Source: Vannielia litorea (GTDB lineage Bacteria > Pseudomonadota > Alphaproteobacteria > Rhodobacterales > Rhodobacteraceae). Taken from it: DNA of 64,000 bases. Positions 44,338-52,725 of this stretch are shown piece after piece. Made by a program: the position numbers and the translations under genes. The notes beneath the pieces are model-generated. The model was not told where the DNA came from, ran no database searches, and saw nothing but the letters and a program-made list of their open reading frames with translations. The stretch lies in the NCBI RefSeq assembly GCF_019801175.1, contig NZ_JAHVJR010000001.1, positions 1,302,001-1,366,000 of the forward strand, written 5' to 3'. Numbering within the stretch: the first letter of the stretch is position 1; every line of letters starts with the position of its first letter.

Positions 44338-45791
44338 GCCTTGATGTCCCGCCATTTGCGGCCGTCGCGATGCATCAGCGCCAGCGCATCCTCGGGGCCG
44401 GAGCTGCCTGCGTCATAGGGCTTTGGCACGTCATTGCGCGATTGCCAGCCGTCGATGATCGGGTCGGTCCAGGCCCAGGCGGCCTCCACCTCGTCGCCGC
44501 GCATGAAGAGCGTCTGGTTGCCCCGGATCACATCCATAATGAGCCGCTCGTAGGCATCTGGCACATCCTCGGCATCGGGCCCCAGCGCCTCGGCGAACGA
44601 CATGTCGAGCGGCACGTCCATCAGGCGCATGCCGCCGGGGCCGGGCTCCTTGATGGTGACGCCAAGTTCCATGCCCTCGTTCGGTTGGAGCCGGATGGTG
44701 AGGATGTTGCGGTGCAGCCCGGCCTCGGGGCCGAAGATGCTGTGCGGCGTGTCCTTGAACACCACCGCGATCTCGCTGGCCCGCGCCCGGAGCCGCTTGC
44801 CGGTGCGCATGTAAAACGGCGTGCCGGCCCACCGCCAGTTGGAGATGCCGACCTTCATCGCCACGTAGCTCTCGGTGCGTGAGCGCGGGTCTTCCACATC
44901 CTCGCGGTAGCCCGGCCCGTCCTGTCCGGCATCATATTGCCCGCGGACGATGTGATGCGGGTCCACCTCGTCGAGCGCGCGGATCACCTTGAGCTTTTCG
45001 TCGCGCACCGCGTCCGGATCGAACTTGGCGGGCGGTTCCATCGCGATGAGGCACAGAAGCTGCATCAGGTGGTTCTGCACCATGTCCCGCATCGCGCCGG
45101 ACTTGTCGTAATAGCTGCCGCGCCCGCCCACGCCGACGGTTTCGGCCACGGTGATCTGAATATGGTCGACGTATTGCGAGTTCCACAGCGGCTCGAACAG
45201 CATGTTGCCAAAGCGCACGGCCATCAGGTTCTGGACCGTTTCCTTGCCGAGGTAATGGTCGATCCGGTAAATCTGGTGTTCGTCGAAATGGGCGGCCAGA
45301 TCGGCGTTCAGCGCCTTGGCGCTGGCGAGGTCATGGCCAAAGGGCTTTTCAACCACGATCCGGCTGCGCTCGGTGGCAATGCCGTGGCTGCGCAGGCGCG
45401 AGGCCAGATCGCCAAAAAGGCTCGGGCCGACCGAGAAGTAATAGGCCCCGATCACGCCGGGGCGCATCTTGCCCTTCAGTTCTTCCCAACCGTCCTCGCC
45501 GCGCGCGTCGATGGCCACGTAATCCAGCCGCTCCAGAAAGTCGCTCACCCCGGCCACGTCGCTGGCGTGCTTGGGGTCGCCGAACTCCTCGATCGCCTCC
45601 TTCACCATCTGCTGGTAGCCCGCGCGGTCGAGGTCGGAGCGGGCGGCGCCGATGATGCGGGCCTCGGGGGGCATCTGGCCGGAGGCCATGCGGCGGTAGA
45701 GGCCAGGCAAGATCTTGCGGCGGGCGAGGTCCCCGGTGCCGCCGAAGATCACCAGATCAAACGGATCGACGGGAATGACGCGTGAAACCAT
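44334..45791 (-). CDS. zwf: Glucose-6-phosphate 1-dehydrogenase
   Basis: Oxidises glucose-6-phosphate, giving NADPH or NADH. The 485 residues carry the N-terminal dinucleotide fold FGGTGDLARRK and the active-site peptide RIDHYLGKETV, plus EKPFGHDLASA. First gene of zwf-pgl-pgi. A perfect palindrome of LacI-family type lies 42 bases before the start codon and may control the operon. Confidence 0.97.
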   Translation of the reverse strand: MVSRVIPVDPFDLVIFGGTGDLARRKILPGLYRRMASGQMPPEARIIGAARSDLDRAGYQQMVKEAIEEFGDPKHASDVAGVSDFLERLDYVAIDARGEDGWEELKGKMRPGVIGAYYFSVGPSLFGDLASRLRSHGIATERSRIVVEKPFGHDLASAKALNADLAAHFDEHQIYRIDHYLGKETVQNLMAVRFGNMLFEPLWNSQYVDHIQITVAETVGVGGRGSYYDKSGAMRDMVQNHLMQLLCLIAMEPPAKFDPDAVRDEKLKVIRALDEVDPHHIVRGQYDAGQDGPGYREDVEDPRSRTESYVAMKVGISNWRWAGTPFYMRTGKRLRARASEIAVVFKDTPHSIFGPEAGLHRNILTIRLQPNEGMELGVTIKEPGPGGMRLMDVPLDMSFAEALGPDAEDVPDAYERLIMDVIRGNQTLFMRGDEVEAAWAWTDPIIDGWQSRNDVPKPYDAGSSGPEDALALMHRDGRKWRDIKA

Positions 45792-46130
45792 GGGTTCTCC
45801 CTCGCGGCTTTCCGCCTCTCTTTCGGGCGGGCGTTAGCGCTAACGGCCCCGGTTTACCCGCAAGCCTTTCGGAAGTCTAGCACCCGTGGGAGGCCGGGCA
45901 ACCCGGCGAATGAACGGATTTGTCACGTGAAGCCGGGTTGACCGAGGCGGCATAGGCGGCAAGTCTGGCCGGGCCGGTGGCGCCCATGTTTTGCCAGTGG
46001 TGACAGATAGAAACGCCGATTTTGCAGCCCCCACGGCTGCCCAATTCTGACCGAGGTCATTTATAACCCTGCGCCGCCGGAGCCCTGCCACAAGGCCCGC
46101 GCCGCCTCCCCTAGACGAAAAGGACTGTTC
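45792..46130. other. 339-base gap between zwf and the YbjN-like pair
   Basis: Divergent regulatory gap. It contains the zwf-side palindrome at 45833-45844, a short GCCGGG/CCCGGC hairpin at 45893-45907, and a TATAAC hexamer (46062-46067) that could serve the plus-strand gene. No coding signal seen. Confidence 0.6.
45833..45844. promoter_or_regulatory. LacI-family-type operator before zwf
   Basis: GTTAGCGCTAAC is a perfect 12-base palindrome with the central CG and outer TTAG/CTAA arms expected of LacI/GalR-type operators. It lies 42 bases upstream of zwf. The regulator is not in this window. Confidence 0.6.
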
Positions 46131-46778
46131 ATGCCTGCCCTCAAGCCCCTTGCGCTCGCCGCCACCCTCGCCCTTACGCCGCTCGCCGCCACGGCCCAGA
46201 GCGGCCCGGCGCTCATCGACCAGTCGGACCCAGAGCATGTGGCCCGCGTCGCTGGCGTGCTCACCGGCATGGGCTTTCAGGTGGAGCAACTCAATGGCAG
46301 CGAGCGCTGGGGCTTTCTGGCCACCTACAAGGGCAGCAAGCTGCTGCTGGCGCCGGTGAGCTGCAATGAGGGCAAGCCCTGCAACTTCCTGCGGTTCGAG
46401 ACGCGCTACAGCTACCCTGCTCCGTTCGACGAGGCCGATATCTCCGACTTCAACACCCGCGCGTGGTGCTGCAAGATGGTCCAGCCGGAGCCCGGCAAGA
46501 TCCACCTGTCGATGACCCTGCCCTTCACCGCCCCGATGACCGAGGAGTATCTGCGCAGCAGCCTCGTGGTGCATTACTCCATGCACAACACCGCGTGGGA
46601 CATGCTGACAGAATGGAACGAGCGCGGCGCCAGTGTCGCCGCCGCCCCGGCGGGCCCCGCGCCCGATACACCCTCGCTCGGGGTCAGCCCCGCCGAGATC
46701 AAGGGCGCCGCCCCTGCCGAGCAGCCAAAACTGGGCGTCGGCATAGGCAGCTTCAGCCTCGAGGATCTGATGGAATGA
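46131..46778 (+). CDS. Secreted YbjN-like protein, first copy
   Basis: A 215-residue exported protein; signal peptide ending ATAQ (about residue 23). The mature domain has the YbjN-like layout: a GMGFQVEQL helix-strand, a C-x5-C pair (SCNEGKPC), a strand FLRFETRYS, and the FNTRAWCCKM motif. A Pro/Ala-rich linker follows and a short end LGVGIGSFSLEDLME that the second copy lacks. The stop overlaps the next ATG. Function unknown; YbjN proteins have no settled role. Confidence 0.75.
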   Translation: MPALKPLALAATLALTPLAATAQSGPALIDQSDPEHVARVAGVLTGMGFQVEQLNGSERWGFLATYKGSKLLLAPVSCNEGKPCNFLRFETRYSYPAPFDEADISDFNTRAWCCKMVQPEPGKIHLSMTLPFTAPMTEEYLRSSLVVHYSMHNTAWDMLTEWNERGASVAAAPAGPAPDTPSLGVSPAEIKGAAPAEQPKLGVGIGSFSLEDLME

Positions 46779-47269
46779 TCTGGTCGGCGATGAGAGTCCT
46801 GAAGGCTGCAGTGCTGGCAGCGGCACTGCCGCTTTCCGGGACAGCCCCCGCTGTTGCAGGGACCGAGCGGAGCCCCACACCCGAAACGCTCCGCGGCTGG
46901 CTCGTCGAGTTGGGCCATGAGGCAAAGGTCGTCGAAACCGGCAGAATCCCGGTGGTCAGTTTTACCACCGGGCTGCACAGCGGCATCTTCCGGTTCAATA
47001 GCTGTTCCGCCCTCGACAACTGCCTCTTCGTGATGCTGGTCACAACCTTCCCGCACGATCAGAAGGTGAGCAATGCGAAGATGGCAGACCACAATCTTAA
47101 GAACTGGTGCTGCAAACTGGCGCGTACGCGAGACGGAATCCGCTTTTCAATGCCCTTCCTTGCGCGCGGCGGCTTCGACAAGGAGATGATGGCAGAGGCG
47201 CTGCGGATCTATCCGGGCCAGCTCTCCTACATCGCATCGACCTACGGGCTGCGCCAACCTGAGCCGTGA
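46775..47269 (+). CDS. Secreted YbjN-like protein, second copy
   Basis: A 164-residue paralogue of the preceding product. Signal peptide (AALPLSGTAPAVAG), then ELGHEAKVV, a C-x5-C pair (SCSALDNC), strand FVMLVTTFP, and the NLKNWCCKL motif at the matching place. It starts at ATG 46775 (overlap) or ATG 46790. Converges on the HNH gene. Role unknown; tandem duplication is clear. Confidence 0.75.
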   Translation: MIWSAMRVLKAAVLAAALPLSGTAPAVAGTERSPTPETLRGWLVELGHEAKVVETGRIPVVSFTTGLHSGIFRFNSCSALDNCLFVMLVTTFPHDQKVSNAKMADHNLKNWCCKLARTRDGIRFSMPFLARGGFDKEMMAEALRIYPGQLSYIASTYGLRQPEP

Positions 47270-47286
47270 TCTGGCCGAGAGCCTTA

Positions 47287-47871
47287 TCAGGCTTCCAGCT
47301 CGGCATCCCAATACAGGTAGTCGACCCAGCTGTCGTGCAGGTAGCCGGGCGGGAAGCGGCGGCCCATGTTCATCAGCTCGCCCGCGCTCGGCGGCCGGGG
47401 CGGTTTGCGCAGGCTCATGCCGGTCTGCGCCAGTTGCCGCGAGCCCTTGCGCAGGTTGCAGGGGGCGCAGGCGGCCACCACGTTCTCCCAGCTGGTGCGC
47501 CCGCCACGGGCGCGGGGCACCACGTGATCAAAGGTCAGATCGCCCTTCGCGCCGCAGTACTGGCAGCGGAATTCGTCCCTCAGAAACAAATTAAAGCGCG
47601 TGAAGGCCACGCGCTTTTGAGGTTTCACATAGTCTTTGAGGACGACGACGGAGGGGATCCTGATCTCGGTCGAGGGACTTCGGACCACCTCGTCATATTC
47701 GGCGATGATGCTCACCCTGTCGAGCCAGGCCGCCTTCACGGCCTCCTGCCAGGGCCAGAGCGAGAGTGGATAATAGGATAGCGGACGGTAGTCGGCGTTC
47801 AGCACCAGTGCGGGGTGGTGTTTGAGGTTCGTGGGTTCTCGGACGAAAGTCGTCCTGAAGTCACCGTCCAT
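47287..47871 (-). CDS. HNH endonuclease-family protein
   Basis: A 194-residue single-domain HNH protein. The zinc pair CQYC and a second pair CAPC, with the HNH core LTFDHVVPRARGG and the N-x8-N/CNLRKG part, are all present. The N-terminal region LVLNADYRPLSYYPLSLWPW is typical of a stand-alone HNH family widespread in Alphaproteobacteria, whose biological role is not settled. No mobile element flanks it. Confidence 0.88.
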   Translation of the reverse strand: MDGDFRTTFVREPTNLKHHPALVLNADYRPLSYYPLSLWPWQEAVKAAWLDRVSIIAEYDEVVRSPSTEIRIPSVVVLKDYVKPQKRVAFTRFNLFLRDEFRCQYCGAKGDLTFDHVVPRARGGRTSWENVVAACAPCNLRKGSRQLAQTGMSLRKPPRPPSAGELMNMGRRFPPGYLHDSWVDYLYWDAELEA

Positions 47872-48033
47872 TTGCCGTCTCTCCGTGCTCGTCTGCCTGC
47901 TTTTCTCGCTTCTCGCGCCTGAGTCTTTCCCCGACTATATCTTGGGTTTTACCCCGCGCAACCCCCGCAACATGCGGTGTTGTCTGAACAAATGCCCCGA
48001 TTCCATGACAGGGGTGTAACGGGCGCGCGACAG

Positions 48034-48042
48034 TTATCCACA
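48034..48042 (+). promoter_or_regulatory. Single consensus DnaA box
   Basis: TTATCCACA matches the consensus DnaA box exactly. It is isolated in the 238-base gap between the HNH and kinase genes, with no cluster of further boxes, so it is at most a titration or regulatory site and could be chance. Confidence 0.3.
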
Positions 48043-48109
48043 GGGGGCCGTCCGGCGCGATGCTGCGATGCCGCATATAGCGCGGGGTCGCGGCGGGGCC
48101 AGTTTGGCC

Positions 48110-48943
48110 TCAGGCGCCGGCAAGATCGAGCATCATCGTGAGCAGCCCTAGCTCCGGGTCCGCCTCCAGCCTCCCCTTGGCCCGCCACGCGATCGAGAGC
48201 GCCACCTTGGCCGCCGCCCAGCCCAGCATCTCGGCCTCGCTGACCCCGGCCACCGGGGCAAAGACCGAGGCGAGGTGCCGCGCGCGGGCCGGGTCGGCAA
48301 TGAGCGCCTCGGCGCCCTTGGGGTTGCGAAAGGCATTTGCGAGGTCGAAGGCACGCGGCCCGACGATGCCCTTGGCGTCAAACGCCGTCCAGCCGCGCGG
48401 GCCGTCCTTCACGTTGTCATGATGCAGGTCGCCATGCAGCGCGATGGCCTCGCCCGCCCCTTCGATCAGGCGGCGCAACAGCGCCCTGCCCCGCTCCATC
48501 GCCGCCCGGTCGGCTTCCGCCAGCTCCGGGCCGAACTCCAAGGCAAAGAGCGCCCGGCACCAGTCTTCCGCGCTGACCACCCGCGCCCCCGGCCAGGTCG
48601 TGGGCTGGCTCCAAAGCCGCGCCGCAACTCCCGCCAACAGCTTCGTGGCATCCCCGTCCCGCCCCTCGCGCACGAGGTCTCCCAAAGACGGCCCGCCGAG
48701 CCACTCCATCAGCAGCGCGCCCTCCGCGCGAGCAAACAGCCGCACCGCGCCCTGCTCCCGGCGGATCGAGAGATACTCCACCCCCTCCGCCTCATTCACC
48801 ATCGACGGATCATGCCAGACCTTCAGCGCCGCAAGGCCCCGGCCCCGCTGGACACGCCAGACCCTTGCAATGGCAGTTTCGGCAACGAACTCGGGTGAGG
48901 AGACGGCAAAACGCTCCAGTAGCGCGGTAGGCGGCTCTGTCAT
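48110..48943 (-). CDS. APH(6)-like phosphotransferase
   Basis: A 277-residue kinase-fold protein of the aminoglycoside/hydroxyurea phosphotransferase group. Catalytic loop LHGDLHHDNV and the DFG-like FDAKGIVGPRAFDLA place it in the APH(6) family (streptomycin 6-kinase-like). Chromosomal members in environmental bacteria need not give resistance; substrate unknown. ATG at 48943. It follows the esterase gene on the same strand, 45 bases away. Confidence 0.8.
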   Translation of the reverse strand: MTEPPTALLERFAVSSPEFVAETAIARVWRVQRGRGLAALKVWHDPSMVNEAEGVEYLSIRREQGAVRLFARAEGALLMEWLGGPSLGDLVREGRDGDATKLLAGVAARLWSQPTTWPGARVVSAEDWCRALFALEFGPELAEADRAAMERGRALLRRLIEGAGEAIALHGDLHHDNVKDGPRGWTAFDAKGIVGPRAFDLANAFRNPKGAEALIADPARARHLASVFAPVAGVSEAEMLGWAAAKVALSIAWRAKGRLEADPELGLLTMMLDLAGA

Positions 48944-48988
48944 GCCAAAGGGCGGGACTGGTCCCACAGTAGAAATACGAGCCGCCGC

Positions 48989-49660
48989 TCACCCATCCTT
49001 CAGCAGAAACTCCCGCAGAAACGCAAACGCCTGGCTCAGTCCCTCGGGCGCAATCCCGTGGGGCGTGCCTTCCATCGTGAAGGTATATACCGGGAAGCCC
49101 GCCGCGTTCAGCGCCTGTGCGGCGAGGTTCATGCTCTCGTATGGCACCAGCGGGTCCTGATCGCCATGCGCCAGCAGGATCGGGAAGGTGCTCTTTTTCT
49201 CCGCCGCCAGCCGCTCCGGCTCCAGCAGGCGGCCCGAGAAGCCGACCACACCGGCAAAGGGCTCGGCCCGGCGCGGGGCAACGTGGAGGCTCATCATCGT
49301 GCCTTGCGAGAAGCCGACCAGCGCCACCTGATCCGGGCTCACGCCCTCGGCCTCCAGCACACCGTCCAGAAAGGCGTTCAGGTCTTCGATGGATTGCGCC
49401 ATCGAGGTTTCGGCCTCCTGCTGGCTGGAGCCATCCATCATCGGGATCGGAAACCACTGGTAGCCCATCGGGTTGTTGCGGCAGGGCTCGGGTGCATCGG
49501 GGGCCAGAAAGAGCGTGTCGGGCATGTGCTGGCCCAAGGGCTGGGCGAGGCCGAGCAGATCGTTGCCATCCGCGCCGTAGCCGTGGAGGAAGATCACCAC
49601 CTGTTTCGTGGTGCCCGATTGCGGCTCGACCCGCCCGACCTTCAGCTCTCTCGGTGCCAT
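48989..49660 (-). CDS. Carboxylesterase/phospholipase-family alpha/beta hydrolase
   Basis: A 223-residue serine hydrolase of the PF02230 (carboxylesterase/thioesterase) group. Catalytic Ser in VGFSQGTM, Asp in HGDQDPLVP, His in GTPHGI, with the oxyanion LHGYGADG. No signal peptide, so cytosolic; likely acts on acyl esters or thioesters. It begins one base after the stop of the AlkA-like gene, so the two are co-transcribed. Confidence 0.9.
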   Translation of the reverse strand: MAPRELKVGRVEPQSGTTKQVVIFLHGYGADGNDLLGLAQPLGQHMPDTLFLAPDAPEPCRNNPMGYQWFPIPMMDGSSQQEAETSMAQSIEDLNAFLDGVLEAEGVSPDQVALVGFSQGTMMSLHVAPRRAEPFAGVVGFSGRLLEPERLAAEKKSTFPILLAHGDQDPLVPYESMNLAAQALNAAGFPVYTFTMEGTPHGIAPEGLSQAFAFLREFLLKDG

Positions 49661-50311
49661 CTAGCTTATCCCTTCGCGGTTTTTCTCCACCCGGAAGTAG
49701 GCCCAAAGCAGCCGGGCCGCAACCGCGCGCCAGGGCGACCAGGCCAGCGCCATCTCGCGCAGGGCCTTCTCCGTGGGGCGCTCGGGCAGGCCATAGAGCA
49801 TCCGGGCGCTCTCCTGCAGCGCAAGGTCGTTGGGGGCAAACACATCGGCCCGGCCAAGGGAGAAGATCGCGTACACCTCCGCGGTCCAGCGCCCGATGCC
49901 CGGCACCTGCGTGAGCGTGGCGATGACCGCCTCATCAGGCGTGCTGCGCAGGGCGGCATAGTCGATCCGCGCCTCCGCCAGCGCGCGGGCATAGCGCGCC
50001 TTGGGGCGCGAGAGGCCGCAGACGCGCAACTCGTCATCGCTGGCGTCGCGCACCTGCGCAGGGTCGCCAAAGCCCGCCGCCTCCACCCGGCCCCAGATCG
50101 CCGCCGCCGAGGCGACAGAGACCTGCTGGCTGACGATCGCGTTCAGCAGCGCCGGAAAGCCATCGGACCTCAGCCGCAGGGGCACCTCGCCGCAGGCCTC
50201 CAGCGCATGGGCCATGCGCGGGCATTCCGCCGCCAGCCATGCCGCCCCCTCGGCCACGCAGGCCGGGGTTTCGATGATCCGGCCAACCTCGCCTTGGGGG
50301 CAAGCGCTCAC
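49661..50311 (-). CDS. AlkA-like DNA-3-methyladenine glycosylase
   Basis: A 216-residue HhH-GPD base-excision glycosylase. The helix-hairpin-helix is LTQVPGIGRWTAE, and the catalytic Asp is in FAPNDLALQ. The NAIVSQQVSVASA helix is typical of AlkA. It lacks the N-terminal AlkA domain of E. coli, giving a compact form. GTG start overlaps the cobK stop. Repairs alkylated purines. Confidence 0.9.
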   Translation of the reverse strand: MSACPQGEVGRIIETPACVAEGAAWLAAECPRMAHALEACGEVPLRLRSDGFPALLNAIVSQQVSVASAAAIWGRVEAAGFGDPAQVRDASDDELRVCGLSRPKARYARALAEARIDYAALRSTPDEAVIATLTQVPGIGRWTAEVYAIFSLGRADVFAPNDLALQESARMLYGLPERPTEKALREMALAWSPWRAVAARLLWAYFRVEKNREGIS

Positions 50312-51057
50312 AGCGCCTCCACCCAATCCATCGCGTCCTGCAGGCTCTCGGCCCGTGCGACGCCTTCCGGCGCGGGCGGGCGGGCCAGCATCGCCACCGG
50401 CAGGCCCATGGCGCGGGCGGCATCCAGCTTGGGCCGCGCCCCCGCGCCGCCCGCGTTCTTCACCACCAGCCAGTCGACTTCGAGCCGGTGGAAGAGCTTC
50501 ATCTCTTCCTCCACGCTGAACGGCGGCACCGAGAGCAGAAACTCCCCACCCTCGAAGGGAAACGGCCCATCCGCCATGTCGAGCTGCCGGCAGATGATCC
50601 GGCGGCCCTCGAGGCACGCAAACCGCTCCAGCCCGGCCCGCCCGGTGCCAAGGAACACGCAGGCACGCTCGGGGATCAGGTTGCGGCAGTCCTCCGGCGC
50701 GGCGATCTCGACCCAGTCATCCCCCGGCCCGGCAACCCAGGGCGCGCGCTCATGGTGCAGCAGCGGCAGGCCCAGTTCGGCGCAAATCTCGGCGGTGCGG
50801 GCAGTGATGGCCTCGGCGTAGGGGTGCGTGGCGTCGATCACCGCGTCGGGCTGCCACTCGGCCAGAAAGGCCCGAAAGCCCTCTGCCCCGCCAAAACCCC
50901 CCGTGGTCGCCGGCACCGGAAAGGCCCGCCCCCGCATCGGCCTTGCCAGCCGCGCGTGCAGGTCAAACCCCTCGCGCCAGGCCAGCGCCTGCGCAAGCGC
51001 ACGGCTCTCGCCGCTCCCTGCCAGCAGCAGGATCTTCTTTGCCCCGTCCTTCGCCAT
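50308..51057 (-). CDS. cobK: Precorrin-6A/cobalt-precorrin-6A reductase
   Basis: NAD(P)H-dependent reductase of the corrin ring pathway, 249 residues. Family motifs: LLLAGSGESRALAQAL, the DATHPYAEAIT segment and CRQLDMADGPFPFEGGEFLLS, ending VKNAGGAGARPKLDAA. ATG at 51057. It stands apart from other cobalamin genes and leads an operon with alkA-like and esterase genes. It shows that the host makes B12, needed by the corrinoid operon in this window. Confidence 0.9.
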   Translation of the reverse strand: MAKDGAKKILLLAGSGESRALAQALAWREGFDLHARLARPMRGRAFPVPATTGGFGGAEGFRAFLAEWQPDAVIDATHPYAEAITARTAEICAELGLPLLHHERAPWVAGPGDDWVEIAAPEDCRNLIPERACVFLGTGRAGLERFACLEGRRIICRQLDMADGPFPFEGGEFLLSVPPFSVEEEMKLFHRLEVDWLVVKNAGGAGARPKLDAARAMGLPVAMLARPPAPEGVARAESLQDAMDWVEAL

Positions 51058-51177
51058 CCTGCGCAAGACCATAGAAGTGCCGCATCCGGGGGCCAAGGGC
51101 GGTGTGGCAAACAGACTGTTCGCGCTGCGGCACCCCGGCCGCTTGCGCCGCCCTGCCGCTTGGGCTCTATAGCCTGC

Positions 51178-52404
51178 ATGAGCAGTGCCGATATCCCCGC
51201 CCCCTCCGCAGATGATCGCAAGGCCCGCCGCAACGTGGCGGTGCTGGTCGCCGCCCAGGCGATCCTGGGAAGCCAGATGCCGATGATCTTCACCATCGGC
51301 GGGCTGGCGGGGCAGAGCCTTGCACCCAACATCTGCTATGCCACCCTGCCGATCTCGCTGATCGTGCTCGGCTCAATGCTCTCGGCCACCCCGCTCTCGG
51401 CGCTGATGCAGCGCTACGGACGGCGCGCGGGGTTCTTTGCCGGGGCCTTGGGCGGCGCGCTCGGCGGGGCCATCGGCGCATGGGGCCTCTATGTGCAGAG
51501 CTTCCCGATCTTCCTGCTCGGCTCGCTGCTGACCGGCATCTATATGTCGGCGCAGGGCTTCTACCGCTTCGCCGCCGCCGATACCGCCTCAGACACGTTC
51601 CGCCCCAAGGCGATCTCCTATGTCATGGCGGGCGGGCTCGCCTCTGCCGTGCTTGGCCCGCAACTGGTCAAGCTGACCGCCGATGCCTATGTGATCCCCT
51701 TCCTCGGCACCTATGCGGCGGTGATCGCGGTCAACCTGCTCGGCTCGCTGCTGTTTCTCTTCATCGACATTCCGCGCCCGCCGGTGCCCTCGGCCGATGC
51801 GCCCAAGGGCCGGAGCCGGATGGAGCTGCTGAAGACCCCGCGCATCGCCGTGGCGGTGATCTGTGCGATGGTCAGCTACGCGCTGATGAACCTCGTGATG
51901 ACCTCCACGCCGCTCGCCGTGGTTGGCTGCGGCTTCGAGACCGGCGATGCCGCCGATGTGGTCACCGCCCATGTGCTCGCCATGTTCGCGCCGAGCTTCT
52001 TTACCGGGCACCTGATCGCCCGCTTCGGGGTCGAGAAGATCGTCGCCACCGGCCTCGTGATCCTCGCCGGTGCCGGGGCCGTGGGGCTCTCGGGCGTGGA
52101 GTTGGAGCAATTCTTCATCGCGCTGGTGCTGCTCGGCCTCGGTTGGAACTTCGGCTTCATCGGGGCGACCTCGATGCTGGCAGGCGCACACCGGCCCGAG
52201 GAGCGCGGGCGGATGCAGGGGCTGAATGACCTGATCGTCTTCGGCGGCGTCACGATGGCCTCGTTGGCCTCCGGCGGGCTGATGAACTGCTCGGGCGGCA
52301 CGGCCCAGGCCGGATGGACGGCGGTGAACCTCGCAATGGCGCCCTTCCTTGTGCTGGCAGGCGGCGCCCTGATCTGGCTCGTGCTGCGCCCGAAGGAGGC
52401 GTAG
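51178..52404 (+). CDS. MFS transporter
   Basis: A 408-residue major-facilitator protein with about 12 membrane helices and a charged central loop (RPPVPSADAPKGRSRMELLKT). The A-motif-like loop LMQRYGRRAGFFAG lies between helices 2 and 3. Substrate not readable; the C-terminal family trait MLAGAHRPEERGRMQGLNDL is common to a clade of uncharacterised bacterial MFS proteins. ATG at 51178, divergent from cobK, convergent with the peroxidase gene. Confidence 0.87.
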   Translation: MSSADIPAPSADDRKARRNVAVLVAAQAILGSQMPMIFTIGGLAGQSLAPNICYATLPISLIVLGSMLSATPLSALMQRYGRRAGFFAGALGGALGGAIGAWGLYVQSFPIFLLGSLLTGIYMSAQGFYRFAAADTASDTFRPKAISYVMAGGLASAVLGPQLVKLTADAYVIPFLGTYAAVIAVNLLGSLLFLFIDIPRPPVPSADAPKGRSRMELLKTPRIAVAVICAMVSYALMNLVMTSTPLAVVGCGFETGDAADVVTAHVLAMFAPSFFTGHLIARFGVEKIVATGLVILAGAGAVGLSGVELEQFFIALVLLGLGWNFGFIGATSMLAGAHRPEERGRMQGLNDLIVFGGVTMASLASGGLMNCSGGTAQAGWTAVNLAMAPFLVLAGGALIWLVLRPKEA

Positions 52405-52438
52405 GGCGGCATTTGCAGCGCCACTTGGCGAGCCGCAA

Positions 52439-52577
52439 GCCGTGCAGCGCCGTCCCGCGGGGTGGCGCTCACAACGGCCACGCATGCCACTTTATCGCAC
52501 AGCAGTCATCTTCCCTTAGAAGTTAAACCCAACCTCACCAAAGCGCCGCCCCGGGGGGCGGGACGGCGCTGCACGGC
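52439..52577. repeat. 139-base inverted-repeat element (MITE-like)
   Basis: Perfect 20-base inverted arms (52439-52458 and 52558-52577) extend inward by 11 further pairs with one mismatch (52459-52469 with 52542-52552) after a five-G bulge. The unpaired centre is about 72 bases. The shape suits a miniature transposable element or a transcription-blocking cruciform. No clear target duplication is visible. Confidence 0.6.
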
Positions 52578-52639
52578 GCCTTCGGCTTGATTCCGTGCGG
52601 GTGTATTCCAAAACCGCCCCAAAACCTCCCCCCACAAAG

Positions 52640-52667
52640 AAAGGCCCGCCCCGAAGGACGGACCTTT
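52640..52667 (-). terminator. Rho-independent terminator of the haem-peroxidase gene
   Basis: On the minus strand a 12-pair stem (two G-T pairs) closes on a TTCG tetraloop; the arms begin AAAGG and end CCTTT and are followed by CTTTGT. It lies about 60 bases after the peroxidase stop. Confidence 0.8.
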
Positions 52668-52725
52668 CCCGGAGAGCGCCGGGCCACCACGCCACCGGGC
52701 TCCCCTGCCTGGTGAGGGGTAAGGG

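Larger units (their letters stand above)
52405..52725. other. 321-base gap holding a MITE-like repeat and a terminator
   Basis: Lies between the convergent MFS and haem-peroxidase genes. It holds a long inverted repeat at 52439-52577 and, closer to the peroxidase, a terminator at 52640-52667. The loop of the repeat (about 72 bases) is AT-richer than the surroundings. No coding signal. Confidence 0.7.

Noticed and set aside
48010..48109. Chromosome origin suggested by the DnaA box
   Set aside because: Only one box, no AT-rich unwinding element and no origin-linked genes nearby.
48110..48943. Acquired antibiotic-resistance gene
   Set aside because: Family likeness only; GC and context match the chromosome and no mobile element flanks it.
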